Notes under the pieces: generated by a model | What the model saw: only the letters and a program-made list of their open reading frames with translations | What the model was told of the DNA's origin: nothing | The model's database searches: none | Shown: in pieces, positions 35,432-44,901 of the stretch | Numbering within the stretch: the stretch's first letter is position 1 | Layout: the number at the start of each line of letters is the position of its first letter | NCBI RefSeq assembly: GCF_029714285.1 | Contig: NZ_CP121662.1 | Span: forward strand, 186,001-250,000 | Direction of reading: 5' to 3' | Source: Rhizobium sp. CB3090 | GTDB taxonomy: Bacteria; Pseudomonadota; Alphaproteobacteria; Rhizobiales; Rhizobiaceae | Length of the DNA: 64,000 bases | Translations under genes and position numbers: made by a program

Positions 35432-36304
35432 TCAGGCCGCCTTGCTCTCACCGCCGGGATTCATCATTTCCTGTTCGACGGCATCGATCGACGGCCGTTC
35501 GTAGGAGGAGATGGTCTTGCGGCCATATTCGAGCGCCACCTGCGGTACGGAGCCGTTCATATAGGCAAGCAACGTCTGCTTCACGATCACGTAGAGGCGA
35601 TGCTGCTTGTTGCGCACGATCTTGATCTGCGACACGAGGGGCGCGCAGACGGAGTAGGAAAGGATAATGCCGAGGAAGGTGCCAACCAGAGCCGAGCCGA
35701 TGAGATGACCGAGCACTTCGGGCGAATCGTTGATGTGGCTCATGGCCTTGATGACGCCGAGAACGGCGGCGACGATACCGATGGCCGGGAAGGAATCGCC
35801 CATGATCGTGATGGCATGGTAGGGCTTCATCTTGTCGTGCAGGATGGTGTTGATTTCCTCGTCCATCAGCGCCTCGATCTCATGCGAGCGGGCGTTTCCG
35901 ATGATGATGAGGCGGACATAATCGCAGATGAAAGCCGTCAGTTCCTTGTTCTTCAACACCGTCGGGGCGGCTTGAAAGATCACCGATTCGTCCGGGTTGT
36001 CGATATGCGCTTCGATTTCGTTGCGCGACTTCGTGCGCAGGTCCCGCATCAGCGCATAGAGCACGCCGAGCGTGTCGAGGTAGTTGCGTTCCTTCGGAAC
36101 CGAGTGCTTGAAGGCTTCGCCCAGCGCCTTGCCGGAATCCTTCACGACCTTCATCGGATTGGCCATAATGAAGCCGCCGATGCCGGCGCCCGCGATGATG
36201 ACAAACTCGAAGGGCTGGAACAGCGCGTCCACATGCCCGCCCATCGCCATGAAGCTGCCAATGATGCAGCCGCAGGTCACTACAAATCCGATAATAATAT
36301 TCAT
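35432..36304 (-). CDS. motA: Flagellar stator protein MotA
   Basis: A 290-residue inner-membrane protein, proton channel and torque generator with MotB. The N-terminus [20 protein letters not shown] starts the first membrane helix; the large cytoplasmic loop follows, and [20 protein letters not shown] with its conserved Pro lies at the third helix. ATG 36304 is chosen; the frame extends upstream to 36451, but that leader is not family-like and would fill the promoter region. First gene of motA-fliM-fliN-fliG-flhB on the minus strand, divergent from flgF. Confidence 0.95.
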   Translation of the reverse strand: MNIIIGFVVTCGCIIGSFMAMGGHVDALFQPFEFVIIAGAGIGGFIMANPMKVVKDSGKALGEAFKHSVPKERNYLDTLGVLYALMRDLRTKSRNEIEAHIDNPDESVIFQAAPTVLKNKELTAFICDYVRLIIIGNARSHEIEALMDEEINTILHDKMKPYHAITIMGDSFPAIGIVAAVLGVIKAMSHINDSPEVLGHLIGSALVGTFLGIILSYSVCAPLVSQIKIVRNKQHRLYVIVKQTLLAYMNGSVPQVALEYGRKTISSYERPSIDAVEQEMMNPGGESKAA

Positions 36305-36533
36305 CGCCAGTCCACACCTGAACGTTGCTTCCTCCGTTGAAGTAGGAGACCTGCCTTGCGTGAGGCTGTTCGGCACGCTCCGAAAACTGCCTTTCGTCGT
36401 GTCAGCTTCGCACAAGCCAATGCAGGCAGAGTATCGGGTAAGGGCATCCACGCCCGGCTAACGAAATGTTGGAGCGCCGCACTATTTGGCGTTTCCTTTC
36501 CCGTTATTCTCCAATGTCCGGAGGGCGTTGAAA
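36305..36533. promoter_or_regulatory. Divergent promoter region motA / flgF
   Basis: A 229-base gap between the two start codons from which the motor-switch genes and the basal-body genes are read in opposite directions. A Rem-controlled class II promoter is expected on each side by analogy with S. meliloti. I see no clear shared operator and no copy of the flagellin-type element. Confidence 0.4.
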
Positions 36534-37268
36534 ATGCAGTCTGGTATCTATGTGGCGCTGTCATCGCAGATGGCGCTCGAGCGGCGTCTGACGACGATCG
36601 CCGATAACATGGCCAACGTGAACACCACGGGTTTTCGTGGCACCGAGGTCAAGTTCAATCAAGTGCTCAGCAATACCGAAAACAAGCTCAACGCCAAGGT
36701 CGCCTTCGTCTCGCAAGGCAACGACTATCTCTCCACCGACAACGGCGAACTGGAAAACACCGGCAATCTCTTCGATTTCGCGGTCAAGGGCGATGCCTGG
36801 TTCGGCATCAACACGCCGGCGGGTCTGGTTCTGACGCGCGACGGCCGCTTTACCATGACCGAGAGCGGTGCCCTGGTCTCCACCCGAGGCTATCCGGTGC
36901 TGGATCCCGGCGGTGCGCCGATCCAGCTCGACCCCGGCGGCGGTGCGCCCAGCGTCTCCTCGGATGGCACGATCGCGCAGAACGGCAAGCAAGTCGGCAA
37001 GATCGGGCTCTACAGCGCCGATATCAGCAAGGGCTTCCTGCGCTATGACAATAGTGGCGTGCTGCCGACGGAGACGCCGCAGTCCGTCGTCGACCGCTCC
37101 AATGTCGGTATCGCCCAGGGTTATCTCGAAAACTCCAACGTCAACGGCATGCGGGAAATGACCCAGCTCATCGAAGTCAGCCGCGCCTTCGACAATATCT
37201 CGACGCTCACGAACAGCAGTGAAGGCACGCTCTCGGACGCGATCAAGACTCTCGGCGGCAGCCAGTAA
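36534..37268 (+). CDS. flgF: Flagellar basal-body rod protein FlgF
   Basis: A 244-residue proximal-rod protein. N-terminal text QSGIYVALSSQMALERRLTT and DNMANVNTTGFRGTEVKFNQ is the rod/hook signature; the C-terminus (QGYLENSNVNGMREMTQLIE) forms the matching helix. A GGAGGG site lies in front of ATG 36534; the upstream in-frame ATG at 36486 lacks one. fliI follows after 12 bases. Confidence 0.93.
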   Translation: MQSGIYVALSSQMALERRLTTIADNMANVNTTGFRGTEVKFNQVLSNTENKLNAKVAFVSQGNDYLSTDNGELENTGNLFDFAVKGDAWFGINTPAGLVLTRDGRFTMTESGALVSTRGYPVLDPGGAPIQLDPGGGAPSVSSDGTIAQNGKQVGKIGLYSADISKGFLRYDNSGVLPTETPQSVVDRSNVGIAQGYLENSNVNGMREMTQLIEVSRAFDNISTLTNSSEGTLSDAIKTLGGSQ

Positions 37269-37280
37269 GAGGGTCGGGTG

Positions 37281-38672
37281 ATGTTCGAGGATGGGCTGCC
37301 TGAAGGCGCGATGTCGCCGAGATTTTCGCGTATGGCCGCTTTGGCGGATCAATATCTGATGGCGGAAAATACGGTTGCCGATGGCGGCCATGTGCGCACC
37401 ATCGCGGCCGGGCACTATACCGTTGCCGGCCTTTCCAGGCATGTGCGCCTCGGCGAGTTCGTCGCCCACCTATCCTCGACCGGCATCCATCTCGGCGAAG
37501 TCGTCCGCGTCGAACCGGAGCTGACCTATGTCTGTCCGATCGAGCCGGGTGAGCCGATCGGCATCCACGACACGGTCATCCGCAAAGGTGCTTTCCGTAT
37601 CGCTCCATCCGATAGCTGGTGCGGACGCACGATCAACTCGCTGGGTGAGCCGATCGATGGCCTTGGGCCGCTGACGGCGGGCATGGAGTCGCGCTCGATC
37701 TCCAATACCGCGCCGCCCTCGATGACCCGCAAACGCGTCGAGACCGGGTTCAAGACCGGCGTGCGCGCGATCGACATCTTCTCGCCGCTCTGCCTCGGCC
37801 AGCGTCTCGGTATCTTCGCCGGTTCCGGCGTAGGCAAGTCGACGCTGCTGTCGATGCTGGCCCGGGCCAATGCTTTCGACAAGGTGGTGATCGCGCTGGT
37901 CGGCGAACGTGGCCGCGAAGTCCGCGAATTCATCGAGGACACGCTCGGTTCTCATATGCAGAAGTCGGTCGCTGTCGTCGCGACCAGCGACGAGAGTCCG
38001 ATGCTGCGCAAGATGGCGCCGCTGTCGGCTATCACCATCGCCGAGCATTTCCGCGATCAGGGCGACAATGTGCTGTTGATCGTCGACAGCGTCACCCGCT
38101 TCGCCCATGCCATCCGCGAGGTTGCGACCGCCTCCGGCGAACCGCCGATCGCGCGCGGCTATCCGGCTTCCGTCTTCACCGAACTGCCGCGCCTTTTGGA
38201 GCGCGCAGGGCCGGGGCCGGAAGGAACCGGTACGATCACCGCGATCATCTCCATCCTCGTCGACGGCGACAATCATAACGACCCGATCGCCGATTCCACC
38301 CGCGGCATTCTCGACGGCCATATCGTCCTGCAGCGCAGCCTGGCGGAAGAGGGGCGTTATCCGCCGATCGATCCGTTGGCCTCGGTATCGCGCTTGGCGC
38401 GCAAAGCCTGGACGCCGGATCAGGAAAAGCTGGTTTCCCGACTGAAGGCACTCGTGCACCGCTATGAGGAAACCCGTGACCTGCGCCTGATCGGCGGCTA
38501 TCGCCAGGGCAGCGACCCGGATCTCGACATGGCCGTCCGCCAGGTGCCGATCATCTACGACATTCTGAAGCAGACACCCGGCGAACGGCCTTCGGCCGAC
38601 GCCTTCACCGATCTTGCGACCGCGTTGAAAAACGGTTCGGCCGCATCCATCCAACCGCAAAGAGCGAAATGA
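37281..38672 (+). CDS. fliI: Flagellum-specific ATPase FliI
   Basis: A 463-residue ATPase energising flagellar type III export. Walker A is FAGSGVGKSTLLSML (P-loop), Walker B VLLIVDSVTRFAHAIRE, and the segment GYPASVFTELPRLLERAG is typical of FliI/YscN. ATG 37281 is favoured over a GTG three bases earlier. The regulator FliH is not adjacent, but a FliH-like gene lies at 55725. Confidence 0.95.
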   Translation: MFEDGLPEGAMSPRFSRMAALADQYLMAENTVADGGHVRTIAAGHYTVAGLSRHVRLGEFVAHLSSTGIHLGEVVRVEPELTYVCPIEPGEPIGIHDTVIRKGAFRIAPSDSWCGRTINSLGEPIDGLGPLTAGMESRSISNTAPPSMTRKRVETGFKTGVRAIDIFSPLCLGQRLGIFAGSGVGKSTLLSMLARANAFDKVVIALVGERGREVREFIEDTLGSHMQKSVAVVATSDESPMLRKMAPLSAITIAEHFRDQGDNVLLIVDSVTRFAHAIREVATASGEPPIARGYPASVFTELPRLLERAGPGPEGTGTITAIISILVDGDNHNDPIADSTRGILDGHIVLQRSLAEEGRYPPIDPLASVSRLARKAWTPDQEKLVSRLKALVHRYEETRDLRLIGGYRQGSDPDLDMAVRQVPIIYDILKQTPGERPSADAFTDLATALKNGSAASIQPQRAK

Positions 38673-38745
38673 CGTTTTCGCGAAATGTCGTTCGCCATTT
38701 GAGTTCGTATAATCCGGTCCGAATTCGCTTCATGCCTTTCAGACC

Positions 38746-39312
38746 ATGCCGAGAGAGAGGCCAGACGTGAGAGAATCCGATGCAGACGAACCGGTCGCTC
38801 CGCTGAAGGCGGCGAAAAAGCGGACCTTCACCGACAAGGCTCTGGCGGGCACCGGTCTGTTGCTGGCCGGTATCTCGGCTTTCTTTCCCTGGTATGTGTT
38901 CCTGAATCCCGACAAGTTCGGCATTCACGTCGCCGAGGGCGATCGAACGCGCGACCTGCCGAACTGGCCGGGACGCGAGATCGTCAACGTGTCGCCGCTT
39001 GCCATGGTCAACAAGAATCCGAACGAGCCGAAGGCTATCGCTCCCGATCCGCTGACGACGGCGACGATCAGCAACGTCGGACGCGAGGACGACAAGGGAC
39101 AGCCGGCCGAAGATCAGCCGTTTCCCGGCAAGTCGCCGTTTCATCTGCTGCACGTCGCAAACGGCCGGGCGCTGATCGAGGATGACACTGGCATGTACGT
39201 CGTGCGGGTCGGCTCGATCCTGCCCGATAACAGTCGCCTGGCAACGATCGAGCAGCGCGACGGAAAGTGGATCATCGTCACCTCCACCGGTGATGTCTAC
39301 GGCCACGAGTGA
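38746..39312 (+). CDS. Membrane-anchored protein of unknown function in the flagellar island
   Basis: A 188-residue protein with a charged N-terminus, one membrane span (ALAGTGLLLAGISAFFPWYV, about residues 33-52) and a soluble domain ending in a beta-rich stretch (DGKWIIVTSTGDVYGHE). Start ATG 38746; GTG 38767 is an alternative. It lies between fliI and flgB on the same strand in a place where rhizobial clusters keep a gene of unknown function. It may be a flagellar assembly accessory, but no homology to a known protein was recognised. Confidence 0.7.
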   Translation: MPRERPDVRESDADEPVAPLKAAKKRTFTDKALAGTGLLLAGISAFFPWYVFLNPDKFGIHVAEGDRTRDLPNWPGREIVNVSPLAMVNKNPNEPKAIAPDPLTTATISNVGREDDKGQPAEDQPFPGKSPFHLLHVANGRALIEDDTGMYVVRVGSILPDNSRLATIEQRDGKWIIVTSTGDVYGHE

Positions 39313-39430
39313 GAACCCGCAATCGCCTGCGTATCAGGCTTAGTAAAGACTTTAGCAAGAACGCATTCCCCGCAAGTCCCACGCAAGATTATCCCTCTAG
39401 GGTCCCTGCTGTAAGAACGGAGAGAAGCCC

Positions 39431-39823
39431 ATGCAACCGATTCAGCTCTTTGACCTGGCCTCGCGGCAAGCCGAGTGGCTCCAGGTTCGCCAGGAGGTCG
39501 TTGCCGGCAATATCGCCAATGCCAATACCCCGAAGTTCCACGCGAAGGATGTGACGCCGTTTCAAGCCGTTCTCGACAACGAGAATATCGCCATGGCGAA
39601 GACCAATCCGGCGCATTTTTCGGGCAATGAATTCAGTCAGAGCGGCGACGTCAACGTCGAGGAAGCGTCGCTCAATCAGGAAATCGGCGTCCAGGAGTCG
39701 GGTAACACCGTCGGCCTGGAAGATGAGCTCGCCAAATCCGGCGAAATCCAGCGCCAGTACGGTTTGAACACCGCGCTGGTCAGCTCCTTTCATCGCATGA
39801 TGTTGATGACCGTAAAACAATAG
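39431..39823 (+). CDS. flgB: Flagellar proximal-rod protein FlgB
   Basis: A 130-residue rod protein. IQLFDLASRQAEWLQVRQEV leads into VAGNIANANTPKFHAKDVTPF, the rod signature with ANANTP. The C-terminus is helical (GLNTALVSSFHRMMLMTVKQ). ATG 39431 has GGAG ahead. First of the flgB-flgC-fliE-flgG-flgA-flgI-motE-flgH-fliL-fliP run. Confidence 0.93.
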   Translation: MQPIQLFDLASRQAEWLQVRQEVVAGNIANANTPKFHAKDVTPFQAVLDNENIAMAKTNPAHFSGNEFSQSGDVNVEEASLNQEIGVQESGNTVGLEDELAKSGEIQRQYGLNTALVSSFHRMMLMTVKQ

Positions 39824-39839
39824 ATGAAGTGAAGATGTT

Positions 39840-40259
39840 ATGGACCCTTTATCAGCCTCGTTGAAGATTGCGGGCTCCGGCCTGGAGGCTCAATCGACCC
39901 GCCTGCGTATTGTTTCCGAAAATATCGCCAATGCCCGTTCGACGGGCGATACCCCTGGTTCCGATCCCTATCGCCGCAAGACCGTGACGTTCGGCGCCGA
40001 GCTTGATCGCGCCAACGGCGTGACCACTGTGGGCGTGAAGAAGTTGGGCGAGGACACCGGCAAGTTCGTCGAGGAATACGACCCGGACAATCCGGCGGCG
40101 GACCAGAAGGGCTATGTCAAGATGCCCAACGTCAACATTCTCGTCGAAATGGCCGACATGCGTGAAGCCAATCGCTCCTACGAGGCCAATCTGCAAACGA
40201 TCAAGCAGTCGCGCGATCTCATCAACTCCACCATCGATCTCTTGAAGAATGCACAATGA
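39840..40259 (+). CDS. flgC: Flagellar proximal-rod protein FlgC
   Basis: A 139-residue rod protein beginning [20 protein letters not shown] with the rod signature [20 protein letters not shown]. The conserved C-terminal text [20 protein letters not shown] follows. It is 16 bases after flgB and overlaps fliE by four bases (ATGA). Confidence 0.95.
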   Translation: MDPLSASLKIAGSGLEAQSTRLRIVSENIANARSTGDTPGSDPYRRKTVTFGAELDRANGVTTVGVKKLGEDTGKFVEEYDPDNPAADQKGYVKMPNVNILVEMADMREANRSYEANLQTIKQSRDLINSTIDLLKNAQ

Positions 40260-40606
40260 TTGACGCTATCAAGAATGTTTCCTCCCTTTCGGCAGTCCGC
40301 GGTCTCGGCAGCATCGCCACGGACCAGAGCTCCTCTTCGTCCAATAACCTGGCATCGACACTTGGCTCGACGATCGGGAACGTGACCGGAACCAGTTTCG
40401 CCTCGGTGATGTCCAATGTGGCGAAAGACACGGTCAATACGTTGAAGGAAGCCGAGAATGCCTCGTTTGCCGGCATCAAGGGCACGATGAGCACCCGCGA
40501 AGTGGTCGACAAGGTCATGCAGGCGGATCAGACGCTGCAGACGGCGATCGCACTGCGCGACAAGGTCGTCTCGGCCTTTCTCGATATTACGAAAATGCAG
40601 ATTTAG
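40256..40606 (+). CDS. fliE: Flagellar hook-basal body protein FliE
   Basis: A 116-residue protein that joins the MS ring to the rod. The Ser-rich N-terminal third is variable; the conserved C-terminal half includes [20 protein letters not shown] and [18 protein letters not shown], the family's typical ending. Overlaps the end of flgC by four bases. A 97-base gap with repeat-like text follows before flgG. Confidence 0.92.
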   Translation: MIDAIKNVSSLSAVRGLGSIATDQSSSSSNNLASTLGSTIGNVTGTSFASVMSNVAKDTVNTLKEAENASFAGIKGTMSTREVVDKVMQADQTLQTAIALRDKVVSAFLDITKMQI

Positions 40607-40703
40607 GGCGGGTGGCCCCGCTCCCATTATTTGATTTGGCGCGATCTTGTTCAAAGCCGCTTTGCGGCCTTCGGGATCACGCTCTAGCTCGAAGGACGAA
40701 GAC
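40607..40703. other. Gap between fliE and flgG with repeat-like text
   Basis: Contains CCGCTTTGCGGC, a small perfect hairpin (CCGC/GCGG), and GATCACGCTCTAGC, which resembles the ends of the intergenic elements seen after fliP and before the GT39 gene. It may be a degenerate copy. No gene is seen. Confidence 0.35.
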
Positions 40704-41492
40704 ATGAGAGCGCTCGCTATTGCCGCGACGGGCATGGACGCCCAGCAGACCAACCTCGAAGTGATTGCGAACAACATCGCGAACATCAATACGACGGGTT
40801 ACAAGCGTTCCCGCGCCGAGTTCTCGGACCTTCTGTACCAGACCGAACGCGCCAAGGGCATTTCCAACCGGCCGAACCAGGCCGTGGTGCCGGAAGGCGC
40901 CAATATCGGCCTTGGCGTGCAGACGACGGCCGTGCGCAACATCCAGATCCAGGGCGAACTGTCGCAGACGCAGAACGATCTCGACGTCGCGCTGGTCGGC
41001 CGCGGCTGGTTCCAGATTCAGATGCCCGACGGCACGACGGCCTATACGCGCGCCGGCTCGTTCAACAAGAGCGATACCGGCCAGATGGTGACCGCCGACG
41101 GCAACGTGCTGGAGCCGGGGATCACGATCCCCAGCAACGCCAGCAACATCACCATCAACGAATCCGGTCAGGTTTCGGCAACCATCGGCACCGCGACGAC
41201 GCCGACTGTTCTCGGCCAATTGCAGATCGCCAACTTTGTCAATGAAGCCGGCTTGCAGCCGATGGGCAGCAACCTTTTCACGCAGACGCCCGCCTCCGGC
41301 GATCCCGTCGTTTCCGATCCCAATACGAACGGCTTCGCCTACATGAAGCAGGGCTATCTGGAATCGTCGAACGTCGATGCGGTCAAGGAAATCACCGACC
41401 TGATCTCCGCGCAGCGCGCCTATGAGATGAATTCCAAGGTCATCACCACCGCCGACGACATGGCGCAGATCGTCAGTAAAGATCTGAAGTAA
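40704..41492 (+). CDS. flgG: Flagellar distal-rod protein FlgG
   Basis: A 262-residue rod protein: [20 protein letters not shown], then [19 protein letters not shown], and C-terminal [20 protein letters not shown] and [18 protein letters not shown], matching FlgG closely at normal length. ATG 40704 has GAAGGACGAAG ahead; the in-frame start at 40647 lies in the repeat-like gap and is rejected. Confidence 0.96.
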   Translation: MRALAIAATGMDAQQTNLEVIANNIANINTTGYKRSRAEFSDLLYQTERAKGISNRPNQAVVPEGANIGLGVQTTAVRNIQIQGELSQTQNDLDVALVGRGWFQIQMPDGTTAYTRAGSFNKSDTGQMVTADGNVLEPGITIPSNASNITINESGQVSATIGTATTPTVLGQLQIANFVNEAGLQPMGSNLFTQTPASGDPVVSDPNTNGFAYMKQGYLESSNVDAVKEITDLISAQRAYEMNSKVITTADDMAQIVSKDLK

Positions 41493-41510
41493 CGAGAGGA
41501 CGGGCCGAAC

Positions 41511-42011
41511 ATGAGGTTTCGCCGGATGAAAAGCTTAGCAATGGCCTGGTTCGCCGCGGCGAGCCTCTCCGTCATGTTCGTGTCGGCCGCTCCTGCCGGC
41601 GCAACCGGCAACGACGCCACCAGCCTGGGGACCGCCGTCGTGCCGACCGAGACGATCTATCCGGGCGATGTCATCAGCAGCGGTCAGCTCGAAGAGGTCG
41701 AGGTCACCAATCCCAATCTCACAGGCGACTATGCCAAGCGGCTCAGCGATGTCACGGGGTTGGTATCGAAGCGGACGCTTCTGCCGGGCCGCACGATTTC
41801 CATTTCCGCCCTGCGCCAGCCCTTCGCCGTGACGCGTGGCTCCAATATCCGTCTGGTGATGAACATGGGCAGCATGACGATCACCGCAGCCGGAACGCCG
41901 CTCGATGACGGCGCGGTCGGCGATAGCGTACGAGCCCGCAATCTGGATTCCGGCATTATCGTCAGCGGCACGGTTCTCGAAAACGGCACGATCCGAGTGG
42001 TCGCAAAATGA
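41511..42011 (+). CDS. flgA: Flagellar P-ring assembly chaperone FlgA
   Basis: A 166-residue periplasmic chaperone for P-ring assembly. A signal peptide covers about residues 1-33 (LAMAWFAAASLSVMFVSAAP). The mature part starts a SAF domain, with ETIYPGDVISSGQLEEVEVT, and ends with a beta-rich region (SGTVLENGTIRVVAK). ATG 41511 has GAGAGGA ahead; ATG 41526 is possible. Overlaps flgI by four bases. Confidence 0.92.
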   Translation: MRFRRMKSLAMAWFAAASLSVMFVSAAPAGATGNDATSLGTAVVPTETIYPGDVISSGQLEEVEVTNPNLTGDYAKRLSDVTGLVSKRTLLPGRTISISALRQPFAVTRGSNIRLVMNMGSMTITAAGTPLDDGAVGDSVRARNLDSGIIVSGTVLENGTIRVVAK

Positions 42012-43126
42012 GAAGGCTTCGTAACTTCCTCAGGGTTTTGCTGGCATTGCCCAGCCTGATCATCGCCGATCCGGCCCTGGCGATGCAATCGCGCATCAAG
42101 GACATAGCCTCGCTGCAGGCTGGCCGTGACAACCAGTTGATCGGTTACGGTTTGATCGTCGGTCTGCAGGGAACCGGCGACGGCTTGCGTTCCTCGCCGT
42201 TTACCGAGCAGTCCATGCGCGCGATGCTGCAGAATCTCGGTATTTCGACGCAGGGCGGCCAATCCGCTGCCAAGAATACCGCCGCCGTCATGGTGACGAC
42301 CAACCTGCCGCCCTTCGCCAGTCCCGGCAGCCGCATCGACGTCACGGTCAGCTCGCTCGGCGATGCGACCTCGCTTCGCGGCGGTACGCTGATCATGACC
42401 TCGCTCAGCGGTGCAGACGGGCAGATCTATGCCGTGGCACAAGGCTCAGTCATCGTCTCGGGCTTCCAGGCTCAGGGGGCCGCCGCCAGCGTCACCGAAG
42501 GCACTACCACCGCAGGCCGCGTGCCGGGCGGCGCCATCATCGAGCGCGAACTGCCCTCGCGCTTCAAGGATTCCGTCAATCTTGTCCTGCAATTGCGCAA
42601 TCCGGATTTCTCCACCTCGATCCGCATCGCCGATACGGTCAATGCCTGGGCGACCTCGCATTTCGGCGGCCCGATCGCCGAGGCTAAGGATTCCCAGGAG
42701 GTCGCGATCGAAAAGCCGAAGATGGCCGATCTCACGCGGCTGATGGCGGATATCGAAAATCTCGACGTCCAGACCGATACGCCTGCCAAGGTTGTCATCA
42801 ATGAACGTACCGGAACGATCGTCATCGGTGCCGATGTCCGCGTCTCGCCGGTCGCGGTCAGCTACGGAACCTTGACGGTCCAGGTCAGCGAAAATCCGCA
42901 AATCGTCCAGCCGGAGCCCTTCTCGAATGGGCAGACGGCCGTTCAGGATCAGACGGACATCACTGCCAGCAAGAGCGGCGGCCGCGTCGCCGTGCTCGAA
43001 GGACCCGATCTGAAGACGCTGGTCTCCGGATTGAACAACATCGGCGTCAAGCCGGACGGCATCATCGCCATCCTGCAAGGCATCAAATCGGCCGGCGCAC
43101 TGCAAGCGGAGCTCGTGCTGCAATGA
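42008..43126 (+). CDS. flgI: Flagellar P-ring protein FlgI
   Basis: A 372-residue periplasmic ring protein. The signal peptide spans roughly residues 1-26, ending after ADPALA; the mature N-terminus MQSRIKDIASLQAGRDNQLI and YGLIVGLQGTGDGL are hallmarks, and the C-terminal LNNIGVKPDGIIAILQGIKS with AGALQAELVLQ is the family's ending. Overlaps flgA and motE by four bases each, so translation is likely coupled. Confidence 0.96.
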   Translation: MRRLRNFLRVLLALPSLIIADPALAMQSRIKDIASLQAGRDNQLIGYGLIVGLQGTGDGLRSSPFTEQSMRAMLQNLGISTQGGQSAAKNTAAVMVTTNLPPFASPGSRIDVTVSSLGDATSLRGGTLIMTSLSGADGQIYAVAQGSVIVSGFQAQGAAASVTEGTTTAGRVPGGAIIERELPSRFKDSVNLVLQLRNPDFSTSIRIADTVNAWATSHFGGPIAEAKDSQEVAIEKPKMADLTRLMADIENLDVQTDTPAKVVINERTGTIVIGADVRVSPVAVSYGTLTVQVSENPQIVQPEPFSNGQTAVQDQTDITASKSGGRVAVLEGPDLKTLVSGLNNIGVKPDGIIAILQGIKSAGALQAELVLQ

Positions 43127-43656
43127 GATCGATCACCATCGCCAGGAAATTGCTGACCCCCGGCTGCGTCGCGGCGGCGTTACTGCTGTCGGTCTCTGCG
43201 GCGGCGCAGGAAGCGCCGAAGCCGGTTATGGACCCGGCATCGAGCCAGGACGAGATCAAGCAGTTCTGCACGAACATCGCCGATCCGGCCCGCGACCAGC
43301 GCTATCTGCTGCAGAAGCAGGAGCTTGAAAAGCTGCAGGCCGATGTCGACCAGCGCATCGCCACGATGGACAAGCGCAAGGCGGAATACGAAGACTGGCT
43401 GAAGCGGCGCGACGATTTCTTGAAGACCGCCGATTCAGGCCTGGTCGACATCTACAAGAATATGAAGCCCGACGCGGCGGCGGCAAGCCTTAATGACGTT
43501 AAGGTCACCGTGGCGGCCGCGATCATCATGAAACTCTCGCCGCGCCAGTCGAGCCTCATTCTGGCGGAGATGGACGCGCAGAAGGCGGCTGTTGTCACCA
43601 ACATCATCTCCAGCGCGTCCGATCCGAATACATCGAAGTCGAAGGACCCCTCATGA
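43123..43656 (+). CDS. motE: MotE, periplasmic chaperone for MotC
   Basis: A 177-residue exported protein specific to rhizobia-type motors. The signal peptide covers about residues 1-28 (VAAALLLSVSAAAQ), followed by a coiled-coil (LLQKQELEKLQADVDQRIAT, then KRKAEYEDWLKRRDDF). The mature protein has one Cys (Cys49, QFCTN), which fits the disulphide-linked dimer known for S. meliloti MotE. It guides folding of MotC, encoded at 57863. It lies between flgI and flgH with four-base overlaps on both sides. Confidence 0.9.
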   Translation: MRSITIARKLLTPGCVAAALLLSVSAAAQEAPKPVMDPASSQDEIKQFCTNIADPARDQRYLLQKQELEKLQADVDQRIATMDKRKAEYEDWLKRRDDFLKTADSGLVDIYKNMKPDAAAASLNDVKVTVAAAIIMKLSPRQSSLILAEMDAQKAAVVTNIISSASDPNTSKSKDPS

Positions 43657-44366
43657 ACATGCGTCTTACGGCCACGTGCGCAGTCGTCGTTTTCCTCGCC
43701 GGTTGTCAGTCGCAGGCTCTCAAGGAAATCGGCAGGGCGCCCGCCATGAGCCCGATCGGCAGCGGCCTGCAATATGCGCAGACGCCTCAGATGCTGCAGT
43801 ATCCAAAGCGGCCGCATCAGGTGGCGCAGGGTTACTCGCTCTGGAACGATTCGCAGGCGGCCCTTTTCAAGGACGCGCGCGCCCTCAATGTCGGCGATAT
43901 CCTGACGGTCAATATCTCGATCAACGATAAGGCGAACTGGGACAACGAGACCAATCGCAGTCGCACGAACAAGAGCGACATGAACTGGAACATCACCGCC
44001 AAGATCTTTGGCTGGCAGCCGAGCACCAATGCCGACGCGACCTCCGGTTCCGACACCAGCACCGACGGTAAAGGCAAGATGCAGCGTTCCGAGCAGATCA
44101 CCCTGCTTGTCGCCGCGGTTGTCACCGGTGTCCTCGAAAACGGCAACCTGATGATCAGCGGTTCGCAGGAAGTACGGATGAACCAGGAGATTCGTATCCT
44201 GAACGTCGCCGGCATCGTCCGGCCGCAGGACGTCACGTCGGACAACACGATCTCCTACGACAAGATCGCCGAAGCGCGTATTTCCTACGGCGGCCGCGGC
44301 CGTCTGACGGAAGTGCAGCAGCCGCCGCGCGGCCAGCAGGCGGTCGATCTGCTGTCACCGCTCTGA
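43653..44366 (+). CDS. flgH: Flagellar L-ring lipoprotein FlgH
   Basis: A 237-residue outer-membrane lipoprotein. The lipobox is Leu-Ala-Gly-Cys18 (VVVFLAGCQS). Mature-region hallmarks are YSLWNDSQAALFKDARALNV, GDILTVNISINDKANWDNET and the ending NGNLMISGSQEVRMNQEIRI. Starts four bases inside motE. Confidence 0.95.
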   Translation: MNMRLTATCAVVVFLAGCQSQALKEIGRAPAMSPIGSGLQYAQTPQMLQYPKRPHQVAQGYSLWNDSQAALFKDARALNVGDILTVNISINDKANWDNETNRSRTNKSDMNWNITAKIFGWQPSTNADATSGSDTSTDGKGKMQRSEQITLLVAAVVTGVLENGNLMISGSQEVRMNQEIRILNVAGIVRPQDVTSDNTISYDKIAEARISYGGRGRLTEVQQPPRGQQAVDLLSPL

Positions 44367-44409
44367 CGGTCGGGCAGCACACAATATTAGATAACAGGCG
44401 GATAGAGAC

Positions 44410-44901
44410 ATGGCAGCGGCAGAGGCATCGGAAAAAAGCAAGGGATCGCCGCTGATCATGATGATTGTCGGACTGGTGGTCCTGACGGTTCTCGGCGCCG
44501 GCGGCGGCTGGTTCCTTGGCAACATGGTGGCACCGAAGATCAAGACGGCGACGGCCGTGGTACAGGCCGCCGCGCAGGCTCCCGCCGGTGAAAAGCAGGC
44601 TGCGGCTGCCGCTGAAGCGAACGGCATCGTTCAGCTCGATCCGATCACGACCAATCTCGCCTATCCCTCTCAAAACTGGATCCGGCTGGAAATCGCGCTG
44701 ATGTTCAAGGGCAAGCCTGACCCGCAGCTTGCGGAAGCCATTCATCAGGATATCCTCGCCTATGTCCGTACCGTTTCGCTGCAGCAGGTCGAAGGCCCGC
44801 GCGGCTTCCAATATCTTCGGGATGACATTCAGGAACGTGTTGACCTGCGCTCGGAAGGGCGGGTATCGAAAGTTATGTTCAGAACTTTCGTGATCGAATG
44901 A
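44410..44901 (+). CDS. fliL: Flagellar stator-associated protein FliL
   Basis: A 163-residue single-span inner-membrane protein that surrounds and stabilises the stator. The span is about residues 19-40 (MMIVGLVVLTVLGAGGGWFL); an Ala-rich linker follows, then the periplasmic stomatin-like domain (LDPITTNLAYPSQNWIRLEI to RVSKVMFRTFVIE). Its stop overlaps the fliP start by four bases. Confidence 0.93.
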   Translation: MAAAEASEKSKGSPLIMMIVGLVVLTVLGAGGGWFLGNMVAPKIKTATAVVQAAAQAPAGEKQAAAAAEANGIVQLDPITTNLAYPSQNWIRLEIALMFKGKPDPQLAEAIHQDILAYVRTVSLQQVEGPRGFQYLRDDIQERVDLRSEGRVSKVMFRTFVIE

